DNA from: Wenzhouxiangella sp. XN201
Lineage (GTDB): Bacteria > Pseudomonadota > Gammaproteobacteria > Xanthomonadales > Wenzhouxiangellaceae
Assembly (NCBI RefSeq): GCF_011008905.1
Contig: NZ_JAAIVI010000017.1
Span: 372,001 to 436,000 of the forward strand
Length of the DNA stretch: 64,000 nt
Direction: 5' to 3'
A program made the translations under genes and the position numbers. Below, in pieces: positions 1-12,485 of the stretch (position 1 is its first letter; each line of letters begins with the position of its first letter). Under the pieces are notes generated by a model. It was not told where the DNA came from, searched no databases, and was given only the letters and a program-made list of their open reading frames with translations.

Positions 1-5348
<5,348 letters not shown>

Positions 5349-5524
5349 TCAGGTCTCCGGTCGCGCTGCCCCGTCGGGGGCATACGTTGGCGTACGTTCG
5401 GGGAACCCAGTAGGATACCGTGTTCGATGTTTCGATGCGTCGGGAATGCCGCAATTGCCTTGATAGTGGCCTCCCGAAGCCCAACAATCAATATCGAAAC
5501 TCACTTAATCAGGTTCTTGCACGC

Positions 5525-6427
5525 ATGTCTCTAGACCCCGCCGTTCGCGAAAAGATCGAAACGCAGATTGCCTCCCACCGCGTGGTGCTCTACATGAAGG
5601 GTACCCCCAAGATGCCGCAGTGCGGTTTCTCGGCCAAGACCGCCGGCATTCTGGATCAGCTGCTGGAGGGCGATTACGCCAGCTACAACGTGCTCGAGGA
5701 CGAATCGATCCGCGAGGGCATCAAGGTCTACGGCGACTGGCCGACCATCCCGCAACTCTACATCGACGGTGAACTGGTCGGCGGCAACGACATCATCGGC
5801 GAGATGTTCAACACCGGCGAACTGCACGAAATGTTCGGGCTGGAAAAGCCCGACCGCACCCCGCCGGAAATCACCATCACCGACAAGGCGGCGGTGAAGA
5901 TCCGCGAGTTTCTCGAGGCCTACCCTGGCAACCACCTGCATTTCGCCATCGACGCCGGCTGGGACGCTCAGTTCCAGGTCGGGCCCAAGGAGGGCAGCGA
6001 GATCGAGACCGAGTCGAACGGCATCACCGTGCTGATGGACCTGGCCAGCGCCCAGCGCGCCAAGGGTGCGACCATCGACTGGGTCGAGACCGTCCAGGGA
6101 GAAGGGCTCAAGCTCGACCTGCCGGGCGCGCCGGCACCGGTCAAGCAGATGACGCCGGCCGAACTGCAAGAGCGCATGAATTCGGGTGAGCGGCTTCTGG
6201 TGATTGACACCCGCAGCGAGACCGACCGCGCCGAAAAGCCGCTGGACTTCGCCCGAGTGCTCGATGCCGACCTGATGGCCGAACTCAAGGACGGCGATCC
6301 CAACCAGCCGCTGGTGTTCGTGTGCAACATCGGTCAGACCTCGCAGCAGTATGCCGAGCATTATCGGAAGCAGGGATATACGCAGGTGTATAACCTGGAG
6401 GGTGGGGCGCAGGCGATTCTGGGGTGA
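5525..6427 (+). CDS. Monothiol glutaredoxin / A-type-carrier-like / rhodanese fusion
   Basis: A 300-aa protein with three parts. Residues 1-105 are a Grx4/GrxD-type monothiol glutaredoxin with active site CGFS (C33). Members bind a glutathione-ligated 2Fe-2S cluster and act in iron-sulfur trafficking. Residues about 115-200 resemble an IscA/ErpA-like fold (PPEITITDKAAVKIREF) but lack the three metal-binding cysteines. Residues about 210-300 form a rhodanese-like domain with a candidate catalytic C267 in VCNIGQTS. I chose the ATG at 5525 because the glutaredoxin homology begins there. An upstream in-frame ATG at 5420 would add 35 unconserved residues. The gene is divergent from gltB, whose product needs Fe-S clusters. 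The glutaredoxin call is secure; the middle domain is inferred. Confidence 0.88.
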   Translation: MSLDPAVREKIETQIASHRVVLYMKGTPKMPQCGFSAKTAGILDQLLEGDYASYNVLEDESIREGIKVYGDWPTIPQLYIDGELVGGNDIIGEMFNTGELHEMFGLEKPDRTPPEITITDKAAVKIREFLEAYPGNHLHFAIDAGWDAQFQVGPKEGSEIETESNGITVLMDLASAQRAKGATIDWVETVQGEGLKLDLPGAPAPVKQMTPAELQERMNSGERLLVIDTRSETDRAEKPLDFARVLDADLMAELKDGDPNQPLVFVCNIGQTSQQYAEHYRKQGYTQVYNLEGGAQAILG

Positions 6428-6493
6428 ATCGCCGCGCTTGGCGTTTCTTTGCCTTGGGCGTTGGATTGGCTGTTGCCACTGGGCGCAGTGGCG

Positions 6494-6537
6494 CCCTCGA
6501 CAGGTCAAAGGCGATTTCGCCCGCCTGCTTCGCAGGC
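6494..6537 (+). repeat. Repeat family R2, copy a
   Basis: A unit starting CCCTCGACAGGTCAAAGGCG and ending in a small GCCTGCTTCGCAGGC hairpin. Its sequence matches copy d (7163-7206), which lies in the opposite orientation. Confidence 0.7.
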
Positions 6538-6594
6538 TAGTCCACTGAATCCTGTGGCGCTGGGCAGTGCGTTGCTACTGCCAGGTTGGCGGGT

Positions 6595-6637
6595 CTCGAC
6601 AAGTCAAAGGCGGTTTCGCCCGGCTTGCTTCGCAAGC
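6595..6637 (+). repeat. Repeat family R2, copy b
   Basis: Same orientation as copy a. Shares TCGACAAGTCAAAGGCGGTT and a terminal GCTTGCTTCGCAAGC hairpin. The match to the inverted copy c continues beyond the hairpin into a TTTTGTC/GCGACAAAA block. Confidence 0.7.
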
Positions 6638-7083
6638 TCTTTGGGCGAGTAACTTTTGTCAGTCGCGACAAAAGTCACCAAAAACGCTCTTACAAGACGC
6701 GGTTGGTCCGCAGGACCAGAGGTCTTCTGGGCTTAACGGAGATACCGCTTTTGCCTTCGCTCTTGCTCGGTCGTCAAACATGGCGTTTTCGATAAAGGCT
6801 TGGCGTAGCCCGCACCCAGATTGCACGACCTCGATCAGCGTCGGCTTCGATTGAAGGTGGGACAAGCTCTCAGGGTGGTACGCCACTCGAAGTCGTTGTG
6901 CCAGATGCGGGCCGCTGCAGGCGTCATCGTAAGCCAGCATGTTCGGCAGCCGGGCTCAAGCGAAGCCCCAGTCGTAGTTTGTGAAGCCACTCCGACCAGG
7001 TACTCCTGAGACGCGACCGTCATCTTTTAAGCGCATTTTTTGGGTGCTTTTTTGGCGCGACAAAAAAGTACCTCGCCGCAAGT

Positions 7084-7128
7084 GCGCGCGAAGCGCGCCG
7101 GGCGAAACCGCCTTTGACTTGTCGAGGG
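7084..7128 (-). repeat. Repeat family R2, copy c
   Basis: Inverted copy of the R2 unit. On the minus strand it reads CTCGACAAGTCAAAGGCGGT and then a GCGCGCTTCGCGCGC hairpin. The loop and stem bases differ from copy b while pairing is kept. Confidence 0.7.
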
Positions 7129-7162
7129 CCGCACCGCGGCAAGTGGCGTCAACCAATCCTGC

Positions 7163-7206
7163 GCCCGCGAAGCAGGCGGGCGAAATCGCCTTTGACTAGT
7201 CGAGGG
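7163..7206 (-). repeat. Repeat family R2, copy d
   Basis: Second inverted copy, close in sequence to copy a, reading CTCGACTAGTCAAAGGCGAT on the minus strand. The hairpin is GCCTGCTTCGCGGGC, with one substitution relative to copy a. Confidence 0.7.
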
Positions 7207-7407
7207 CGCCACGACGCCCGGTGGCATCAGCCAACCCAGCGGCAGCGAGTTGGCAAACCAGCCCCTGCAAATGGCTCGATTTCACCCCCCGCAACGTATG
7301 ACTATTCAGGAAGGGAGTTTTGACTCGACACCTGGGTCAGCGCTATGTTCCGGGGTGTGCTGGTCGGCGACTCCGCGCATTCCATGAGTCACACCAGGGA
7401 GGCTGTC

Positions 7408-8280
7408 ATGTGGATCAAGCGGACTTTTAAGTGGATCGGACTGACCTTGCTCGGTATTGTCGGTCTGGCGGCGATTGCGGTGATTCTTGTCTACATCCTC
7501 ATGGGTCGTGATCTAGCCAGGAGCTACGACATCACGGGTGAAGACATTGCCGTGCCATCGGATGCAGCGAGCATCGAGGAAGGTCAGCGCCTGGCGCAAT
7601 TGCGAGGCTGCTCCGGTGGTTGTCATGGCAGAACTACGACTGGCGGGGTGATGATCGAGTTGTTCGACGGGACCCGGGTCGTGGCACCGGATCTTGGGGA
7701 ACTTGCTGCGCGCTACTCCACCAAAGACCTGGAGCGCGCGATCCGCCACGGCGTAAAGCCGGACGGCACTAGCGTCCTTCGCATCATGCCGTCGGAAATG
7801 CTTTCAACCCTCAGTGATCGGGATCTGGGCCTGATCCTGGCCTATCTGCGCAGCCAGCCGGCAGGCGAGCAGACCCTTCCGGAGTCGAGGTATGGACCCG
7901 TTGCCCGAGTCATGGGATTCTTCTTCAAGCGGAAATTTGGATCACTTCTTGCGGCCGAAGTGATTGACCATCAACATTCGCCGCCGCCTGAACCTTCCGA
8001 TGAAGAAGCTTACGGACGTTACCTGGCCAATACGGTCTGCACCGAGTGCCATGGCAGCGATCTACGCGGTTCGCCTGATGGCTCGACGCCCAGTCTTGCC
8101 GTCGTACTGGCGTATTCGCGCGAGGATTTCGAAACGCTTATGCGAGCTGGGGAACCGCTGGGCGGACAAGAGTTGGGGCTGATGGCCGGTGTGGCCAGAT
8201 CCCGATTCGTGCGTTTCACCGACGATGAAATTGCCGCACTGCACGGGTATCTCAGTTCCCCGGATAACTGGTCGGATTGA
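7408..8280 (+). CDS. Membrane-anchored diheme cytochrome c with a CX3CH motif
   Basis: A 290-aa c-type cytochrome with one N-terminal membrane segment (residues about 9-32) and two periplasmic cytochrome domains. The second domain has a standard heme site, CTECH (C211, C214, H215). The first reads CSGGCH (C68, C72, H73), with three residues between the cysteines instead of two. The bases there are unambiguous and the frame continues normally. Methionines after each site (for example IMPSE near residue 128) are possible axial ligands. The start at 7408 has AGGGAGG about six bases upstream, better than the upstream in-frame starts. It probably carries electrons between membrane oxidoreductases. 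No partner enzyme is adjacent, so the pathway is unknown. Confidence 0.85.
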   Translation: MWIKRTFKWIGLTLLGIVGLAAIAVILVYILMGRDLARSYDITGEDIAVPSDAASIEEGQRLAQLRGCSGGCHGRTTTGGVMIELFDGTRVVAPDLGELAARYSTKDLERAIRHGVKPDGTSVLRIMPSEMLSTLSDRDLGLILAYLRSQPAGEQTLPESRYGPVARVMGFFFKRKFGSLLAAEVIDHQHSPPPEPSDEEAYGRYLANTVCTECHGSDLRGSPDGSTPSLAVVLAYSREDFETLMRAGEPLGGQELGLMAGVARSRFVRFTDDEIAALHGYLSSPDNWSD

Positions 8281-8315
8281 CGGCATTCACCTCGAACGCC
8301 GGCCGGTCGGTTTGA

Positions 8316-9083
8316 TTACAGCTTGAATTCCGCCGCGACCGGGGCATGGTCGGAAGGCCGCTCGTTTCGGCGCGGCTCCTGGTCGACGTAACTTGCGGCG
8401 CAGGCCATCTTCAGCGCGTCGGAGCAAAGCACCAGGTCGATGCGAAGGCCCAGGCCGCGGCGGAAAGCGGCGGCACGATAGTCCCACCAGGAGAAGGTCG
8501 CCTCCGGCTGTTCGAAAAGCCGGAAGCTGTCGTGCAGACCCAGGTCCAGCATGGCCTTGAGCGCCTCGCGCTCGGGTGTCGAGCAGAGGATCTTCTCGTG
8601 CCAGGCCTCGGGGTCGTGCACGTCGCGGTCATCCGGCGCGATGTTGAAATCGCCCATCACGACGAGCTTGTCGTGGCGCGTGAGTTCGTCGGCGATCCAC
8701 TTTTGCACGGCCTCCAGCCAGGCGAGCTTGTAGTCGTACTTGTCGGAGCCGACTTCCTTGCCGTTGACCACGTAGAGGTTTATTACTCGGACATTGCCGA
8801 TCGTGCCGGCGATGACGCGCTTCTGTTCGTCGGGAAAGTCCGGGATCTCGGTAATGAGATCGAGTGGTTGCTCTCGGGCAATCAGCGCAACACCGTTGTA
8901 GGTCGGCTGGCCGGCGAAGGCCACGTGATAACCGGCTGCCTCGATGGCCTCGACGGGAAACTTCTCGTCTGTCAGTTTGGTTTCCTGCAGTCCGAGCACG
9001 TCGGGACGCTGGTGTTCCATCCAGTCGAGCACCTGCTCCAGGCGAACCTTGAGCGAATTGACGTTCCAGCTTGCGATCTTCAT
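8316..9083 (-). CDS. xth: Exodeoxyribonuclease III
   Basis: A 255-aa protein of the ExoIII/AP-endonuclease family. It cuts at abasic sites and degrades 3' ends during base excision repair. Visible motifs are the N-terminal MKIASWNVNS, LQETK (metal-binding Glu), GDFNIAPDD and the C-terminal SDHAP with the catalytic histidine. An upstream extension to 9440 is open but carries no homology, so the start at 9083 is taken from the family's invariant N-terminus. The gene is convergent with the cytochrome gene and divergent from the PAS-GGDEF-EAL gene. The length is slightly below that of E. coli XthA. Confidence 0.95.
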   Translation of the reverse strand: MKIASWNVNSLKVRLEQVLDWMEHQRPDVLGLQETKLTDEKFPVEAIEAAGYHVAFAGQPTYNGVALIAREQPLDLITEIPDFPDEQKRVIAGTIGNVRVINLYVVNGKEVGSDKYDYKLAWLEAVQKWIADELTRHDKLVVMGDFNIAPDDRDVHDPEAWHEKILCSTPEREALKAMLDLGLHDSFRLFEQPEATFSWWDYRAAAFRRGLGLRIDLVLCSDALKMACAASYVDQEPRRNERPSDHAPVAAEFKL

Positions 9084-9267
9084 GGATACGTAGTTTAAAC
9101 CATTGCCCGCGGCCTCAGACCACCCCCGGATGGCTGCAGCGATGGCCCGGTGCCAGGTACTGGCGTGAACTACGGCACTGACATATGATGGCTTCCGGTT
9201 CCATTTTTTCGGGACGGACGATTCGGGGGCGAATGTTGGCAGTTTCAAGAGTGATTGGATACTTGGC

Positions 9268-11754
9268 ATGGTCAACTTCACCCAGAAGCCCGATCTATTC
9301 AACGCCCTCCGTACCGAAGGGGCCGATCCGGCGCTCGAGCAGGCGCTATTCAGAAAGTTGTTCGAGAGTGCGCCGGAAGGGATCGTCCTGCTCGACAATC
9401 GTGATTGCATTGTCCGCGTTAACCCCGGATTTCTGGACATGTTCGGCTACCGCAAGGACGAGGTTGTCGGCCGGCCGATCAATAGCCTGATTGTCGATGG
9501 GGGGTTGGACGAAGAAGCCAGCGACTTGACGCGGCGCGTCATTGACCATCAGTCGATCCGAAAGGACACCGTCCGCTATCGGAAGGATGGCACCATGCTT
9601 TACGTGTCGATTCTGGGTCATCCGGTTACTCTGGGTGAAGGTCAGGTCGGCGTTTACGGCATTTATCGCGATGTGACAGAGCAGAAGCTGTCCGAGGAGA
9701 TGCTGCGGCAAAGCGAGGATAAGTACCGCACCATCGTTGAAACCATCGAGGACGGCTATTTCGAAGTCGATCTTGAAGGTAATTTTCTGTTCTTCAACGA
9801 AGCCTTGCCTCGCATACTCGACTGTGATCCTGAAGCGCTCAAAAAAATTACCTATCGGGACTTGTGTACGCCCGCCACGGCGGAGCGTGTCTACGATATC
9901 TGCAATGTAGTCTTCAACACCGGTCAGCCGAACCCGGGGTTCTCCTGGGAAATCACTGATCGCCAGTCCAAAAGCCGGCACCTTGAAACGTCGCTGTCCC
10001 TGCTGCTTTCGAGTAATGGTACGCCCGCTGGCTTTCACGGCATCGTGCGCGACGTAAGCGAGCGGGTCCGGGCCGAAACAGCACTCCGGGAAAGTGAAAA
10101 GCGTTACCGAATCATGGCCGAAAATACCGGTCAGCTTGTTTATGACTATGATCTCGCCACCGGAGCCATCCACTGGTCCGGCGCGATCGAGCGGGTCACC
10201 GGGGAGACGGCGGAAGCGCTTTCAGGCGTCGACCTGGACGGGTGGATTGCGCGAATTCATCCCGAAGACCGCGGGGAGGCCCTGGCGCTATTACATGAAG
10301 CGGAGGTGAGGGGTAGCCACTATCACGTTGAGTACCGATTTCGAACCCGTGGCGGTGACTATATTCAGGCCGAGGACAACGGGACGTTTCTACTCGACGA
10401 TGAGGGTAAGGCCTATCGCATGATCGGCACCATGAGCGACGTCAGCGAGCGTCACAGAGTGACTCGGGAAATGGCCTATCAGGCCGCGCACGATGAGCTG
10501 ACCGGGCTGTTCAACCGACGCAAGTTCGAGCAGGTTCTCAAGGACATGCTCGATCACCAGAGAGCTATCGGGCGTTCGCACGCAGTTTTGTACATGGATC
10601 TCGATCAGTTCAAGGTGGTGAATGATACATGCGGCCATCATGCCGGCGATGAGTTGCTACGACAGCTTGCAGTGCTTCTGAGTAACCAGTTGCGTAAGTC
10701 CGATACCCTGGCACGGCTTGGCGGCGACGAGTTCGGTTTGATCCTGCACGGCTGTTCGATGGTCAAGGCCGAAGAAGTCGGGCGAAAAATCCTGGCGCTG
10801 ATCAACGAATTTTCCTTTTCCTGGGAAGGTCGGAACTTCACCATTGGAATGTCCATAGGCATAGTCGATGTGGCCGGCCATACCAGTTTGGCCGAGGTCC
10901 TGATGGCGGCGGACCAGGCGTGTTATTCCGCCAAACACAGGGGGCGCAATCGCATCCAGGTCTACCATTTTGACGACAGCGATCTAAGTCGCCATCAATT
11001 GGAGATTGATGCTGCCGCGGAAATCACCGATGCATTGAGGGAGGATCGTTTCGAGCTTCACTTTCAGAAGATCATGCTCCTTCCGGGGCATCATGGCGAG
11101 CGTCATTACGAGATTCTTCTACGCATGCGAGATCGAGCCGGCGAGCTTGTCATGCCGGATCGCTTCATTCCCGGCGCCGAACGATACAACATGATGTCTG
11201 CCATCGATCGTTGGGTCGTGTCCCACGTGCTCCAAGGCATTCGCCGCCGTCTCGACGCCGGTCGACACCAGGAGGACGAGCGCTTTTCCATCAACCTGTC
11301 AGGGAGTTCCTTCGGAGAGCGGGAGTTTGCGGCGTTCGTCGCCGACGAATTGCAGCGAACCCGCGTGCCACCGCAAGCGATCGCATTCGAGATCACGGAA
11401 AGCAGCGCAATACTCAGCCTTGAGCGAGCGGTAGAGTTCATCGAGAGCGTGCGGGCGCTGGGCGTCAAGGTCATGCTGGATGATTTCGGAAGTGGCTTGT
11501 CCTCGTTCGGTTACCTCAAGACCTTGCCAATCGACTATCTCAAGATCGACGGTGAACTGGTCAAGGATATCGCCGGCGCCCGGATCGACCTGGCCATGAT
11601 CGAAGCGATTCATCGTGTCGGCGAGGTCATCGGCATTCCGACAGTGGCCGAACACGTCAGCAGCCCCGAGATTCTGGAGTGCTTGCGGGAGGTTGGCGTT
11701 CAGTATGGCCAGGGCTTCCATTTTCACAAACCGGAACCGTGGCGCTGGGGATAA
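9268..11754 (+). CDS. PAS-PAS-PAS-GGDEF-EAL cyclic-di-GMP protein
   Basis: An 828-aa cytoplasmic signalling protein with no membrane segment. Three PAS/PAC sensor domains (about residues 25-140, 145-270 and 275-390) precede a GGDEF domain with an intact RLGGDEF motif (about residue 490), predicted to make c-di-GMP. A C-terminal EAL-type domain follows (about 570-820). The EAL signature reads EIL in EILLRMRD. Other phosphodiesterase positions are kept: FEITES, LDDFGSG, YLKID and the Glu in VAEHV. Activity could therefore be synthesis, hydrolysis or both. It stands alone between divergent xth and the convergent DUF374 gene. Confidence 0.93.
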   Translation: MVNFTQKPDLFNALRTEGADPALEQALFRKLFESAPEGIVLLDNRDCIVRVNPGFLDMFGYRKDEVVGRPINSLIVDGGLDEEASDLTRRVIDHQSIRKDTVRYRKDGTMLYVSILGHPVTLGEGQVGVYGIYRDVTEQKLSEEMLRQSEDKYRTIVETIEDGYFEVDLEGNFLFFNEALPRILDCDPEALKKITYRDLCTPATAERVYDICNVVFNTGQPNPGFSWEITDRQSKSRHLETSLSLLLSSNGTPAGFHGIVRDVSERVRAETALRESEKRYRIMAENTGQLVYDYDLATGAIHWSGAIERVTGETAEALSGVDLDGWIARIHPEDRGEALALLHEAEVRGSHYHVEYRFRTRGGDYIQAEDNGTFLLDDEGKAYRMIGTMSDVSERHRVTREMAYQAAHDELTGLFNRRKFEQVLKDMLDHQRAIGRSHAVLYMDLDQFKVVNDTCGHHAGDELLRQLAVLLSNQLRKSDTLARLGGDEFGLILHGCSMVKAEEVGRKILALINEFSFSWEGRNFTIGMSIGIVDVAGHTSLAEVLMAADQACYSAKHRGRNRIQVYHFDDSDLSRHQLEIDAAAEITDALREDRFELHFQKIMLLPGHHGERHYEILLRMRDRAGELVMPDRFIPGAERYNMMSAIDRWVVSHVLQGIRRRLDAGRHQEDERFSINLSGSSFGEREFAAFVADELQRTRVPPQAIAFEITESSAILSLERAVEFIESVRALGVKVMLDDFGSGLSSFGYLKTLPIDYLKIDGELVKDIAGARIDLAMIEAIHRVGEVIGIPTVAEHVSSPEILECLREVGVQYGQGFHFHKPEPWRWG

Positions 11755-11778
11755 TGTCTGGCCTCACCACGCGGTGAA

Positions 11779-12438
11779 TTAGTCGATGTCTGGCAGCATT
11801 TCGCGGGCTTTGCGGCGGCAAGTGTTGATGGCGTCTTCCAGTTGCTGTGTCATTGCGGCAGAGCGCGCGTCGCCTTCGCGCGCGACCACGATGGGATCAC
11901 CCCAGTAGATCAGCACTTTGGCGAAGGGTGTAGGCAGGTCGGTCAGGTCCCAGGAGCGATGCAGCGGGATGTGCCGGCTGCAGGCCATGGCGCAGGGAAA
12001 GACCGGCAGGCCAGTGACCCGGGCGAGCTCGAGAACACCGGGCTTGGCCTTGTGAACCGGCCCACGTGGGCCGTCGACGGCGATCACCGGCGAGTAGCCC
12101 TGGCGGGCCAGGCGCATCAGGCCTCGCAGAGCGCTCGAGCCGCCGCGGCTGGAAGAACCGCGGGCGGTGGCGAATCCGAACTGCCGCAGCACGTAGTTCA
12201 GCAGCTCGCCGTCCTTGCTGTGTGAGGCCATTACGGCAAGACGATAGAACGGCCCGAAGCAGACCATGCCGAGCTCGTCGCCGTGCCACATGGCCACGAC
12301 GAAGGGCTGGCCCGATGCGAGGTATTCGGCCATTGCCGGCGGTTCGTGCCGCCGCAGGCGCCAGGTGGCGCTCCAGCCACGGTATAGGCCGTAGACCAGG
12401 CGGGGAAGGAGGGTACGGCGAAACATGATGCCGCGCAT
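11779..12438 (-). CDS. DUF374 / lysophospholipid acyltransferase-like protein
   Basis: A 219-aa member of the DUF374 branch of the acyltransferase superfamily. The acceptor-site-like motif WHGDE (residues about 51-55) takes the place of the usual HX4D. AVDGPRGP (about 117-124) is the second diagnostic block. Members are thought to acylate lipid A-like or other envelope lipids, but the substrate is not deducible here. An alternative start is the ATG at 12426. The gene follows the M16 peptidase on the same strand after 47 bp that include a strong hairpin. Confidence 0.85.
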   Translation of the reverse strand: MRGIMFRRTLLPRLVYGLYRGWSATWRLRRHEPPAMAEYLASGQPFVVAMWHGDELGMVCFGPFYRLAVMASHSKDGELLNYVLRQFGFATARGSSSRGGSSALRGLMRLARQGYSPVIAVDGPRGPVHKAKPGVLELARVTGLPVFPCAMACSRHIPLHRSWDLTDLPTPFAKVLIYWGDPIVVAREGDARSAAMTQQLEDAINTCRRKAREMLPDID

Positions 12439-12442
12439 GATA

Positions 12443-12475
12443 CCCCGGCGGCATCCGTTCAGGGCGCCGCCGGGG
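12443..12475 (-). terminator. Hairpin between the M16 peptidase and DUF374 genes
   Basis: Perfect 9-bp stem CCCCGGCGG/CCGCCGGGG with a 15-nt loop just after the peptidase stop. It has no T-run, so it may be an RNA-stabilising or attenuating hairpin rather than a full terminator. Confidence 0.45.
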
Positions 12476-12485
12476 AAGTCATGGC

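Larger units (their letters stand above)
6428..7407. other. Gene-free repeat-rich interval
   Basis: About 980 bp with no credible coding sequence: short frames on both strands overlap one another and none has family features. It holds four copies of repeat family R2 (two direct near the left side, two inverted near the right). There is also a perfect hairpin at 6649-6672 (stem ACTTTTGTC/GACAAAAGT). The left and right blocks together make a large imperfect inverted repeat around about 450 bp of unrecognised sequence. Confidence 0.7.

Noticed and set aside
5349-5524. Possible leader hairpin (GCCCC/GGGGC) upstream of gltB
   Set aside because: Short stem and no known riboswitch pattern; not enough to call.
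6659-7323. Short frames in the R2 interval
   Set aside because: They overlap on both strands and are built of repeat sequence; no conserved protein feature.
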